A stretch of DNA of 35,994 bases from contig JAAYJD010000023.1 in NCBI GenBank assembly GCA_012523135.1, positions 1 through 35,994 of the forward strand, written 5' to 3'. Of the stretch, positions 1 to 8,036 are shown one piece after another. Numbering within the stretch: position 1 is the stretch's first letter; each line of letters begins with the position of its first letter. The position numbers and the translations under genes are program-made. This stretch comes from Clostridiaceae bacterium (GTDB taxonomy: Bacteria > Bacillota > Clostridia > Saccharofermentanales > UBA5734). Below the pieces are notes generated by a model. The model did not search any database. It saw only the letters and a list, made by a program, of their open reading frames with translations, and was not told the origin of the DNA.

Positions 1-1926
1 AATGGCTTCAACTACCAGACGTTTCTCTACAACCCGAATGGCGTCCCGGCCAAGTTCGGGGAGGAGCTGGGCAGCTTTCAGGACGTGATGGTCTATAATT
101 GCCTGCTCGATATGTATGCCAACCGGGTCAATCTGGAGATCAACGCCGAGGTTGCCGTCGACCTGTTCCTGAAGAACCGGGTCAAGGTCAAGCTGTACAC
201 CAACAAGGAAGATAACGCCGACGGGCCTAAGGGCAAATTCCTCTGCTCGGTCGCTCCGACAAAAATCGAGCAGGGCATCGCCGAAGGGATCGATGTCACG
301 ATCGACGGCGGCTGGCTCAAGCCGGACGGCATGCACTTCAACGGCGCTTTTACCGTCGTGTCGGACGAGGTTTCAACCTCGGGTCCGCTGGCGTTCACCG
401 ACATGGTGGTGCCGGCCAACAAGAAAACGATCAACGGGCTGGACGCGGCAGGCGGACAGCTGGCCGCGGCGGAACTGGACAAGCCGGTCAACGTCGATTT
501 CCAGGGCTTCACGATGGAGATCCGGGCCATCGACCTCGGCTACAGGCCCCGCGCCAGCGAAGTGCCGGGCCAGGGCTCCGTCTGGATGGTCCTGATGGGC
601 TCGACCCTGCTGTCGGAAAACATCCCGCTTTCGACAGAGACGACCGACAACCTGATCATCGAGTGCCCCAACCAGCTCGGCCTGCCCGTCGTCATCTACG
701 AGCAGTCCCAGTCCGTCCTGACGGCCAATTTCGACGGCTGTGTCGATGTCAGCGGCGTGCTCGTGCCCGAATTGACCGAGTCCGGGGCAGCGGCCAGGGC
801 CGGGCGGCGCAACGCCTCGCTCGGGCCGGTCTTCGTCAGTTCGCCGGTCTCAAGCTCCGGCGATGGCCTGGTCGAATTCGATACCGACACGCTGCTGCTC
901 GGGTTCCTGGGCGGGCTGAATACCCTCGATATCGACGCGGTCACCCGTTTCGGCTACGACATGAACAACAACCGCTGCTACTTCGCGGTCGGCCTCCTGC
1001 CCGCCTCCGACGACGGCGCGATCAACTTCGGCGCCGGCGACGTCGAGGATTTCACCGGTATGGTCGTCTACAACATGGTGATGGGCCGGGACGAGCAGAA
1101 CCGTTTCGCCTTCCCGGACGACCCCGGCCAGATCGCCGGCTACGTGGAGAACCTGCCCGTGCACACGGCGCCGGACACCTTCTTCGGCGCCGGCATCAAG
1201 GGGCTGCTCCGGATCTCCGATTTCTGCGAAATCCGAGACCTGTATTTCGGCTTTGGCAGCGGCCCGGTCGTCGATGCCAGCGGCGGCCTTTGGCTGCCGC
1301 TCGATGTCCCCGGCATGATCGCCGGCAATGGGTTCAAGAAAGTCGGTTCGGTCGCGATCACCTACAACCACCCGGAGCGCTACTTCTCGTTCAGCATGAC
1401 GATCGACGACATAGACATCGTGGTGGCCAAGGTCGGCGGCAGCATCGGCTTCGAGTTCAGCCCGCACCTGTTCGGTGTCTACATCGGCTACCCCGAGACA
1501 CTGGCCGGCAACATCTCCATTTTCCGGGTCGGCGTGGGCCTCGGGTTCCGGGTCGACACCGAAGGCGAATCACTCATCAAGGCCAAAATTGAATTTGGTG
1601 TCGAAAAAGATCTAACGATCCTGATCGTCTACATCCGCGGCTACCTCTACGCCGGCGCCGACGGGGCCTACTACTTCGGCGGCGAAGGCGGCGACCGCTT
1701 CGTGCTCGAGCTCTACCTGAAAGGCGGCATCGAAGGCGGCATCATCGTCAGCGGCAACCGCTACAACATCATCGGCTTCTACCTGGACGCCCGAGGCCGG
1801 CTGGAATCCAGGGCCAACGACGCCTGGCTGCTCTACTGCTCCTGCGAGGTTTCCTACAGCCTGGACCTCTGGCTGTTCTCGGTCGAAGGATCCATCTCTG
1901 CCTCCTTTGACACGACGATCGGCTGA
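1..1926 (+). CDS. large beta-rich protein of unknown family (5' end outside window)
   Basis: The reading frame is open from the first base of the window to the TGA at 1924-1926, so this is the C-terminal part (at least 641 residues) of a larger protein; the true start lies upstream. I do not recognise the family. The sequence is rich in Gly and in alternating hydrophobic/polar residues, especially the last 250 residues, which suggests many beta strands (a barrel, solenoid or fibre-like fold). No transmembrane helix, sorting signal or catalytic motif is apparent in the visible part. Cysteines are few. It converges on the Fpg-like gene with only five bases between stop codons and no visible terminator. 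The call as a real gene rests on length, codon use like its neighbours and the absence of a better frame. A phage-like or surface-structural role is possible but not supported. Confidence 0.75.
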   Translation, partial: NGFNYQTFLYNPNGVPAKFGEELGSFQDVMVYNCLLDMYANRVNLEINAEVAVDLFLKNRVKVKLYTNKEDNADGPKGKFLCSVAPTKIEQGIAEGIDVTIDGGWLKPDGMHFNGAFTVVSDEVSTSGPLAFTDMVVPANKKTINGLDAAGGQLAAAELDKPVNVDFQGFTMEIRAIDLGYRPRASEVPGQGSVWMVLMGSTLLSENIPLSTETTDNLIIECPNQLGLPVVIYEQSQSVLTANFDGCVDVSGVLVPELTESGAAARAGRRNASLGPVFVSSPVSSSGDGLVEFDTDTLLLGFLGGLNTLDIDAVTRFGYDMNNNRCYFAVGLLPASDDGAINFGAGDVEDFTGMVVYNMVMGRDEQNRFAFPDDPGQIAGYVENLPVHTAPDTFFGAGIKGLLRISDFCEIRDLYFGFGSGPVVDASGGLWLPLDVPGMIAGNGFKKVGSVAITYNHPERYFSFSMTIDDIDIVVAKVGGSIGFEFSPHLFGVYIGYPETLAGNISIFRVGVGLGFRVDTEGESLIKAKIEFGVEKDLTILIVYIRGYLYAGADGAYYFGGEGGDRFVLELYLKGGIEGGIIVSGNRYNIIGFYLDARGRLESRANDAWLLYCSCEVSYSLDLWLFSVEGSISASFDTTIG

Positions 1927-1931
1927 CGCAG

Positions 1932-2762
1932 CTACTTCCGCTGGCGCTGGCAGGACGGGCAGTATGTGTCGCTGCCGCCCAGGTAGGCTTCCTGGACGAT
2001 GGGCGAGCCGCAAACGCGGCAGGGCAACCCCTTGCGTTTGGCCGACATCTGCGTCGGGTAGCCGCCGGGGGCGCCGAACAGGTCTTTTTCCGTATCGCGC
2101 CCGCCGCCATCGGCCATCGCCCGTAACGTTTGTCGGATTGCCCAATACAGGCTGGCCCGCTCGGCAGCGTCCAGCAGGACTAAACGTGTTTTAGGATGCT
2201 GGCCGGCCGCGAAGAGGATATCCTGCAAAACACCGTTGCCCAGCCCCGGAATGCGCTGCCGGGTGGCCAGAAAGGCCTTCAGCGACAGCTTTTCGTCCTC
2301 AGGAGCCCAAAGGGTGCCAAAGTAGCCCAGGTCAAACGAATCGCCCAGCGGATCCGGCTTTTCCAGTGCCGTTTGGATGTAGGGGTTGTCGTTTTCCCCG
2401 TCCCGGAAAGCCCACAGACCGCCGTACATCTGGACCGTGCCGGTCAGCGAAGATCCGTTGTCAAAACCAAGCAGAAGCTGGTGGCGCTGCGGCAGCGCCT
2501 GTCCCGGTGCCCAACAGCGCAGGTTGACGCCGTCACCGAAAACCAAACGCATCCCCTCGGCCTCGATGGCGACAAAGCCGCCGAACGACGCGGCGCCGAC
2601 GATTCTCCGGCCTGCCAGCCGGGACGGGTAATCCGCCGGGTCCCCGCTGAACCAGGCGAACTTGTGCGCAGTCTGCTGAGCCACGACCTGCCGGATCGTC
2701 CGGCCGGTCAGGGCCTGGCCGATCTGTCTGGCCAGAACGAAACTCTCGGGTCGTTCAATCAT
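1932..2762 (-). CDS. Fpg/Nei-fold DNA glycosylase-like protein lacking canonical catalytic residues
   Basis: A 276-residue protein with the full Fpg/endonuclease VIII layout: N-terminal beta domain, helix-two-turn-helix with the PGLGN signature near residues 175-180, and a C-terminal zinc finger with Cys248, Cys251, Cys268 and Cys271. In true Fpg/Nei the residue after Met is the nucleophile Pro, followed by Glu; here the start reads MIERPE, so Ile replaces Pro while Glu3 stays. The position of the usual catalytic Lys (about 57) is not a Lys, and the zinc-finger Arg appears replaced by Gly (around 262). Classical base excision with beta/delta-lyase activity is therefore doubtful; DNA binding is likely retained. 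I recall relatives in Firmicutes starting MIE-PE, so this is probably a subfamily rather than a decayed gene. An AGGAGG site precedes the ATG. It is the last gene of the long minus-strand train. Confidence 0.85.
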   Translation of the reverse strand: MIERPESFVLARQIGQALTGRTIRQVVAQQTAHKFAWFSGDPADYPSRLAGRRIVGAASFGGFVAIEAEGMRLVFGDGVNLRCWAPGQALPQRHQLLLGFDNGSSLTGTVQMYGGLWAFRDGENDNPYIQTALEKPDPLGDSFDLGYFGTLWAPEDEKLSLKAFLATRQRIPGLGNGVLQDILFAAGQHPKTRLVLLDAAERASLYWAIRQTLRAMADGGGRDTEKDLFGAPGGYPTQMSAKRKGLPCRVCGSPIVQEAYLGGSDTYCPSCQRQRK

Positions 2763-2792
2763 CCGATCACCCTCCTTGCCTGCAAACGGCAG

Positions 2793-4238
2793 TCAAAAAA
2801 TCTCCACGCGATGTTCCTGACTTGTTATAACATGGAAGGACAGCGCCCAGGTGACGCGGCCAGCCGGTGCGAAACGCAATTCAGAACAGGCGACCCGCCG
2901 CCTGTCTGCCGCCGGCACCGAAACGAACAATGCTGTGCAGCCGTCAGCCCGCCCGATCGCATTGCCGTTGCGGCCGCGTCGGGGTGGATCACCCGGGTTG
3001 GCGTCATGTACGGACAGGACCCCTGCAGGCAAATCCGGTTCGAGAATATAGGCCAGTTGGGTGAAGCAGCGCGGCCAGTCTGAACCATCGTCTGGGAAAC
3101 GGCCCTCCGGCAAGGTTTCCCGCGTTGTGTCCAGAACGGTCATGACATGCGTCTGGCCCGAGACCGGGTGGACCAGGTCATAGGTCTGGCCAGACTGGGG
3201 ATCGGCCAGCTGCGGACCCGGAAAAAATGTGGGCAGCGGCTCCAAAATGAGTTCCAGGGTTCGAATCCTGGGTTTTCGCTTACCCGGCCAGGCAAATGAT
3301 GCCCGCAAAAACATCCAGCCGGACGGGTCGCTGCAGCCGTAATGGAGCCGCGCGGCCTCGGCCTCGGCGCTGTTGGCCGCATCCTCCCCCAGGCCAGGCA
3401 ACCAGACGACGGAACAGGAGCCGCTTTCCGGCAGGAGCGTTCCGTTCAGTTCGGCGCGCACCCGAACCGCCGCGTGGAGCGGGTTCTCGGCCTCCATCTG
3501 TTCCCGCAGCGCCCGTGATGGTTTCGGGCGGTCCTGCGCCGTCTCCCATTTGGCGCGATAGGCCCCGATCCGTTCCGCGTCCGCCTCAAGACACACGTCG
3601 ACGACCAGCCCGGCCCGGCACAGGTAAAGGGACGGGACACGCCAGTCCTGACCGTCCCAGGCAAACCGCTTGTCGACAGCCACTTCCCTGCCGGGTCGTT
3701 CGCGGGTTTCCTGACCGAAAAAGCTGTCGAACGTGACCTGCCAAGTTGGTTTACGCTGAGTCTTTGGCTGGGGAAAACGAAGTGACTGCGCGTCGAAGGC
3801 GTCCTGCAGCGTCCTGACATATCGGTATGGCTCGGGCATGGGATCGAGCGACCAGGTCTGCCGGATGGTATCCAGAACGGCCTGCTGCTCCGGGACGACC
3901 GCCGCTTCGGCAACCGCGTCAACCCAGCGCGCTTCATCCCAGTCCGGGATTTGCTCGAGGATCGTGGCGCTGTGGCTGGCCAGGACCAGGCGCAAAAAAT
4001 CACGGAAAGTACGTGCCAGCAAACGCACATACGGCGGACCCGCCCGGGACGGACTGACGGCGAAAACCATCCCGCCATGCCCGCGCACAAAACAGAAATG
4101 GATCCCGTCACTGCCGGCCCAGCCGATCACGCGCGCGCCTCTGGGCGTACAAAAATACCCGCCAGTCGTGCTGCCCGTCCCCAGACCGATCCAGGATAAA
4201 TCCAAATTCAAAGTGCAAAACTGCCGGTATGCTGACAT
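2793..4238 (-). CDS. conserved hypothetical protein, 481 aa
   Basis: I do not recognise a named domain. The protein looks soluble, with no signal peptide or membrane segment. The N-terminal 100 residues carry motifs (GYFCTPRGA, then GSDGIHFCFVRG and MVFAVSP) that I associate with an unnamed clostridial family. The C-terminal half is rich in beta strands and Pro, and includes a stretch of short conserved Trp/Pro segments. The ATG at 4238 has a GAGG site six to seven bases upstream and lies 12 bases after the stop of the mtlD-like gene; the Fpg-like gene follows after 30 bases, so all three are probably cotranscribed. No catalytic signature was seen. The function is unknown; the context does not show whether it belongs to sugar metabolism or to the Fpg-like protein. 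Confidence 0.8.
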   Translation of the reverse strand: MSAYRQFCTLNLDLSWIGLGTGSTTGGYFCTPRGARVIGWAGSDGIHFCFVRGHGGMVFAVSPSRAGPPYVRLLARTFRDFLRLVLASHSATILEQIPDWDEARWVDAVAEAAVVPEQQAVLDTIRQTWSLDPMPEPYRYVRTLQDAFDAQSLRFPQPKTQRKPTWQVTFDSFFGQETRERPGREVAVDKRFAWDGQDWRVPSLYLCRAGLVVDVCLEADAERIGAYRAKWETAQDRPKPSRALREQMEAENPLHAAVRVRAELNGTLLPESGSCSVVWLPGLGEDAANSAEAEAARLHYGCSDPSGWMFLRASFAWPGKRKPRIRTLELILEPLPTFFPGPQLADPQSGQTYDLVHPVSGQTHVMTVLDTTRETLPEGRFPDDGSDWPRCFTQLAYILEPDLPAGVLSVHDANPGDPPRRGRNGNAIGRADGCTALFVSVPAADRRRVACSELRFAPAGRVTWALSFHVITSQEHRVEIF

Positions 4239-4250
4239 GGGCGGCCTCGC

Positions 4251-5465
4251 TCAGACGACGTCGGGTGCGCTGTCTGCCTGCAGCTGCGCGGCCAGGCGGC
4301 GCAGCTCGCCCAGCGGCCGGCCGGCCGCCAGCAACTGGTAAAACCGGATCGCCGTCTCCGCGAGCGGATCGCCGGCCGGCAATTGCGCTATGTCGCTGAG
4401 CGCCTGCCTGGCCAATTCGGCCGACTGCGGCTGGTTTTGTTCGCCGATCAGCCGGTAGAGCGCACCGGCGATGCCCACCGCGATCCAGACCGGTGAAACC
4501 CCGGCCTGTTGGCAGAACAAGGCGGCACCGACCAGGCGGTCCTCCGGCATCAGCTTGCGCTTCGGGTCAGCCCCGACACGCTCGCAGGTGTCCTTGAGGG
4601 CGGCGTTGCCGAAACGGCGCAGCAGATCGTCGCCGTGTTCGAGCAGTGGTTCGAGCGGCATTTGGTAGGCGCGGGCCAGCGCCCGGGCACTGGACAGCAT
4701 CGCCCGCTGCACGATCGCCAGGATCTCCGCCTGGTCGATCGCCTCGCTGATCGTTGCCAGCGACGCATACGCGCCCAGATAGGCGCAGATCGCATGCGCC
4801 ATGTTATGCAGGTACAGCTTGCGCTTGATGTAATAGGCGAACGGCGCAAACGGCACCAGGCGGGGGATGGGGGGAATCTCACCCTTGAAAGCGGCTTGGT
4901 CGACCGGCAAAAAGCCATAGCGTTCGACGCAGACCCTCAGCGGGTCGCCATCTTGCATGGCGGGCGTCTGGATCGGCACCATGCGCCCGATCGACGTCTC
5001 AACCAGGCCGACCTGGCGGTCAAAAGCCGGGTGATCCGCCGGATCGAGCTCCGCTTTGAGGTGGCGGGCCAGCACCTGGTCCGCGTGCATCAGGTTCTCG
5101 CAGATCAGGATGTTCAGCGGCGTGTCTCCCGCTGCCAGGCGCCGGGCCAGGCCGGCCGCAAGCGCAGGTGCGATCCGGCCGAGATTATGAGCGCCGACCG
5201 CCGTCGCCGCCAGGTCCGCCCCGGCGACCGCCTCAGCCACCGCGGCACTGTCACGCGCGTCAATGGCGCTGACATGACAGATAAGTTGGTCTTCATGGCC
5301 CTCGCTGGAGACGATACGCACCGGGTAGCGCCCGGCGCGGTTGAGACTTTCGACCAGGCTGGCCGCGACATCGATAAAGGTGACGTGGTAGCCCGCCTGG
5401 CTCAGGAGGGCGCCGATAAACCCGCGCCCGATGTTGCCGGCACCAAAAATGACCGCTTGTTTCAT
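4251..5465 (-). CDS. mtlD: mannitol-1-phosphate 5-dehydrogenase-like protein
   Basis: A 404-residue member of the polyol-specific long-chain dehydrogenase family. The NAD-binding motif FGAGNIGRGFIG sits at residues 7-18, and the catalytic signature K-x4-N-x2-H is formed by Lys216, Asn221 and His224. Family members interconvert mannitol-1-phosphate and fructose-6-phosphate with NAD in the cytoplasm. The length is slightly above the usual 380. There is no mannitol PTS gene beside it; instead its ATG overlaps the stop of the FGGY kinase by four bases (ATGA), so it is translationally coupled to the kinase. This suggests it acts on the sugar phosphate or polyol phosphate of the same pathway, and the real substrate may not be mannitol-1-phosphate. 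Family assignment is firm, substrate is inferred. Confidence 0.85.
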   Translation of the reverse strand: MKQAVIFGAGNIGRGFIGALLSQAGYHVTFIDVAASLVESLNRAGRYPVRIVSSEGHEDQLICHVSAIDARDSAAVAEAVAGADLAATAVGAHNLGRIAPALAAGLARRLAAGDTPLNILICENLMHADQVLARHLKAELDPADHPAFDRQVGLVETSIGRMVPIQTPAMQDGDPLRVCVERYGFLPVDQAAFKGEIPPIPRLVPFAPFAYYIKRKLYLHNMAHAICAYLGAYASLATISEAIDQAEILAIVQRAMLSSARALARAYQMPLEPLLEHGDDLLRRFGNAALKDTCERVGADPKRKLMPEDRLVGAALFCQQAGVSPVWIAVGIAGALYRLIGEQNQPQSAELARQALSDIAQLPAGDPLAETAIRFYQLLAAGRPLGELRRLAAQLQADSAPDVV

Positions 5466-6994
5466 GAGATCCTCCCCTGCGCCTCTTTGTCCTGCTGCAG
5501 CTCCTGCATGAGCGGATACAGCTTCTTGTAGGTTGAAAACCGCGCCTGGTATTTTGCGTACTGCTGCGGATCGGGTTCATAAACGCGCTTTTTCCTGACC
5601 AGGCCGGCGACCGCCTCCTGGTGCGAGCGGAAGGCACCGCACGCGGTTCCGGCCAGGATGGCCACGCCCAGCGTGCCGGCCTCCGATACGAGCAGACTGG
5701 TGACCGGTTTGCCCATCATGTCGGCTTTTAGCTGCAGGAACGTTTCAGAACGGGCCATGCCGCCGACAGCCGCCAGCTCATCGATGGCGACGCCGGCGCC
5801 GGCCAGTCTTTCGACGTTGATCATGATCTCGAACGTGATGCCCTCCAGGATACCCCGGATCATCTCCTCAGGTCTTGTGTCGATCGTCAGGCCGGCCATC
5901 AGGCCCTGCGCGCCCGCATCCATGTAGGGGGTCGCGGCACCGGCGAAATGCGGCAGGACCAGGAGCGGCGACGGGCCCGGCGTTTGGAGCGCACGCTCGA
6001 TCATCAGCGTGTAGGCGCTGATCCCGAGCTGATCCGCTTCCTGCCGGAAGGGCAGGCCCAGGCGGTCGCGGTACCACTTGAGCACGCTGCCGCTGGTAAA
6101 GGTGAACGCGTAGGTGACATACAGACCAGGCAGCACATGCGGCACGGAGGCGAAGTGATTGCCGGCCATGGCCGGGGTCAAGATCGGCTGGGCGAAAGCC
6201 GGCGTGATGCACTCAGTCGAACCCAGGCCGTCAACCGCCAGTCCCGGCCGGATGACGCCGGCACCGAGCGCGGCGCACGCCTGGTCGTGGCCGCCGGCCA
6301 CCAGCAGGACATCCCCAGGCAGGCCGAGCGTCCCGGCCAGGCTGCCCGCAAGCTGCCCGAGCACGGTTCCAGACGGCACCGGCTCAGCGAATTTATCCCC
6401 GTCGACACCGGCTGCGTCCAGCAAGTCCTGCGACCAGTCTTTTTGCCGGATGTCAAAGGCCATGGTGCGGGCTGCCAGCGAGTAGTCGGTGGCCGGCCGG
6501 GCGCCGAGCCGAAATAAAATGAAATCGGCGAACAGCAGGAATTTCCAGGTCCGGCGGTATATCTCCGGCCGGTTTTCTTTCAGCCACATGATTTTGCACA
6601 GGCTGTACATCGGCTGGACGTAGGTGCCGGCAATCGCCAGCACCCTGGCATCGCCCGGATCAGTCCTGAGCCTGGCCGCTTCCGCCTGGCCGCGGCTGTC
6701 GATATAAAGCATGCTGTTGCCTAACACGCGGCCGTCCTGGTCGATGGCCACGACGGCTTCGCCGAAGGAGGACACCCCGATCGCGCGGATCTTGTCGCCG
6801 CGATACCCGGCCATGACCTGCCGGATCACGGCCTGGACCGCTGCCCAGACGGCTTCCGGGTCCAGCTCCTCCCAACCGGGGCGGGGTGAGTGCAGGGGAT
6901 ATTCCCGGCCGGCCTGGGCCAGGACCGCGCCGTCAACGGCGACGATGGTCGCCTTGCAGCCGGATGTGCCGATGTCAAGCCCCAGGATACACAT
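5462..6994 (-). CDS. FGGY-family carbohydrate kinase (xylulokinase-like)
   Basis: A 510-residue sugar kinase of the FGGY/actin-fold superfamily. The N-terminal phosphate-binding loop DIGTSGCKA is at residues 7-15. The likely catalytic base is Asp237 in the motif GGHDQ, and the second ATPase domain holds a GGMARSE segment of the kind that contacts the adenosine. Family members phosphorylate pentoses, hexoses, ketoses or polyols with ATP. GGHDQ differs from typical gluconokinase and glycerol kinase motifs, so substrate cannot be read from sequence. The ATG has no good Shine-Dalgarno sequence and lies nine bases after the aldolase stop, suggesting translational coupling. The context (isomerase, aldolase) suggests a ketose as substrate, giving a ketose phosphate for the aldolase. 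Confidence 0.85.
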   Translation of the reverse strand: MCILGLDIGTSGCKATIVAVDGAVLAQAGREYPLHSPRPGWEELDPEAVWAAVQAVIRQVMAGYRGDKIRAIGVSSFGEAVVAIDQDGRVLGNSMLYIDSRGQAEAARLRTDPGDARVLAIAGTYVQPMYSLCKIMWLKENRPEIYRRTWKFLLFADFILFRLGARPATDYSLAARTMAFDIRQKDWSQDLLDAAGVDGDKFAEPVPSGTVLGQLAGSLAGTLGLPGDVLLVAGGHDQACAALGAGVIRPGLAVDGLGSTECITPAFAQPILTPAMAGNHFASVPHVLPGLYVTYAFTFTSGSVLKWYRDRLGLPFRQEADQLGISAYTLMIERALQTPGPSPLLVLPHFAGAATPYMDAGAQGLMAGLTIDTRPEEMIRGILEGITFEIMINVERLAGAGVAIDELAAVGGMARSETFLQLKADMMGKPVTSLLVSEAGTLGVAILAGTACGAFRSHQEAVAGLVRKKRVYEPDPQQYAKYQARFSTYKKLYPLMQELQQDKEAQGRIS

Positions 6995-7003
6995 GGACGC
7001 GGC

Positions 7004-8026
7004 CTAGCGGGCCGGCCGCGCCGGCCGGTACCATTGCGCCAGGTATCCGCCGACGATGCGCCTCATCGCCTGGAATACGACCGTTTGCCGGTAAACGGTC
7101 GTGAAGAAGTCGATCGACAGGCCGCGGTCCTCGCGGCAGGCCGGTCCCAGCAAGCCGGCCGCCTTGAGTTCGGCGACCGCCTGGCTGCCCGCGGCCTGGT
7201 CGGCATGCGCCACCAGTTCCCGGAACAAAACAGGCGACGCGTCACGCTCGAGCGCCGTCCAAAGATTGACTTTGCACACGCCGTCATCGGCCAGGCCGGC
7301 GATCTGGCCGGCCGGCACAGACGAGGCGCCATGCAGGACGATGCGCGGCCCGACCTTTTCCCGGATACGGCGGGCGTGGTCGCCGTGGTAGGTCAGGTTG
7401 CCCGCGGCTGCCCGGTGTTCGGTGCCCAGGTTGGCGACGATCAGGTCGACACCCGTTCCGTCAAGGTATGCCTGGGCCTTTTCAGCCGTCGTCAGCTCGC
7501 AGCGGATATCACCGGTCGCGTCGACGATCTCGTCACATGCCCCCTCGATGACAATCTTGCTGCCCTCCCGGATGACGAATTGGCGGGTCCGGCGGATGTT
7601 TTCGTCCAGCGGCACGCTGGAGGCGTCGAACATGATCGACGAAAATGCGTTCATGTCCCACTGCAGCAGAGCCTCGTCCGCATCGAACTGGGTGTGGTCG
7701 AGATGGATCAGGATCCTCAGCTGGCTGTAGGGCGAATCCTCGCCGGCCAGGACGTGCAAATCGGCGAGGAACAGCTTGAGGCCGATGTCCCAGCGGCGGG
7801 TCTGGGTGTAGTTGGCTGACTGGCTGCGATGCGCGTAGCGGTTGGTCACAGCCAGGCTGATCGGCAGGTCCGGTTCGCCAATGGCCGCGCCGTGCGCCAG
7901 AACCGCGTCCAGGATGGCTTCGGTCGTGGTCAGATTCTCCGTGCAGAAGCAGGGCAGCACCCGTTTTCTGGCTGCGGCTTCCCGGTAGATGGCCAGGACA
8001 GCCTGGCGGTCAGTGATAATAGGCAT
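7004..8026 (-). CDS. class II (zinc) ketose-bisphosphate aldolase family protein
   Basis: A 340-residue protein of the fructose/tagatose-bisphosphate class II aldolase family. Visible active-site features are the HLDH motif with Asp110 and His111, a Glu-containing EGACDE segment at 161-166, His204 in GTEH, His232 in LHGASS, and KVN at 252-254. His111, His204 and His232 match the three zinc ligands, and Asp110 the catalytic acid/base. The usual Gly after the second zinc histidine is Arg here, and the region is divergent from standard FbaA, so the substrate is probably not fructose-1,6-bisphosphate. An AAGGAG site overlaps the stop region of the isomerase gene upstream. Expected reaction: retro-aldol cleavage of a ketose phosphate to dihydroxyacetone phosphate and an aldehyde. 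Confidence 0.85.
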   Translation of the reverse strand: MPIITDRQAVLAIYREAAARKRVLPCFCTENLTTTEAILDAVLAHGAAIGEPDLPISLAVTNRYAHRSQSANYTQTRRWDIGLKLFLADLHVLAGEDSPYSQLRILIHLDHTQFDADEALLQWDMNAFSSIMFDASSVPLDENIRRTRQFVIREGSKIVIEGACDEIVDATGDIRCELTTAEKAQAYLDGTGVDLIVANLGTEHRAAAGNLTYHGDHARRIREKVGPRIVLHGASSVPAGQIAGLADDGVCKVNLWTALERDASPVLFRELVAHADQAAGSQAVAELKAAGLLGPACREDRGLSIDFFTTVYRQTVVFQAMRRIVGGYLAQWYRPARPAR

Positions 8027-8036
8027 AGCAGACTCC

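Noticed and set aside
2196-3083. Long plus-strand open frame (295 codons) opposite the Fpg-like and hypothetical genes
   Set aside because: It spans two better supported minus-strand genes, has no ribosome binding site or recognisable motif, and is the antisense kind of frame common in GC-rich DNA.
3254-3271. tRNA T-arm-like sequence GGTTCGAATCC within flanking pairs
   Set aside because: No acceptor, D or anticodon arm is found around it, and it encodes conserved-looking residues of the hypothetical gene. It also has no second copy in the window to suggest an attachment site.
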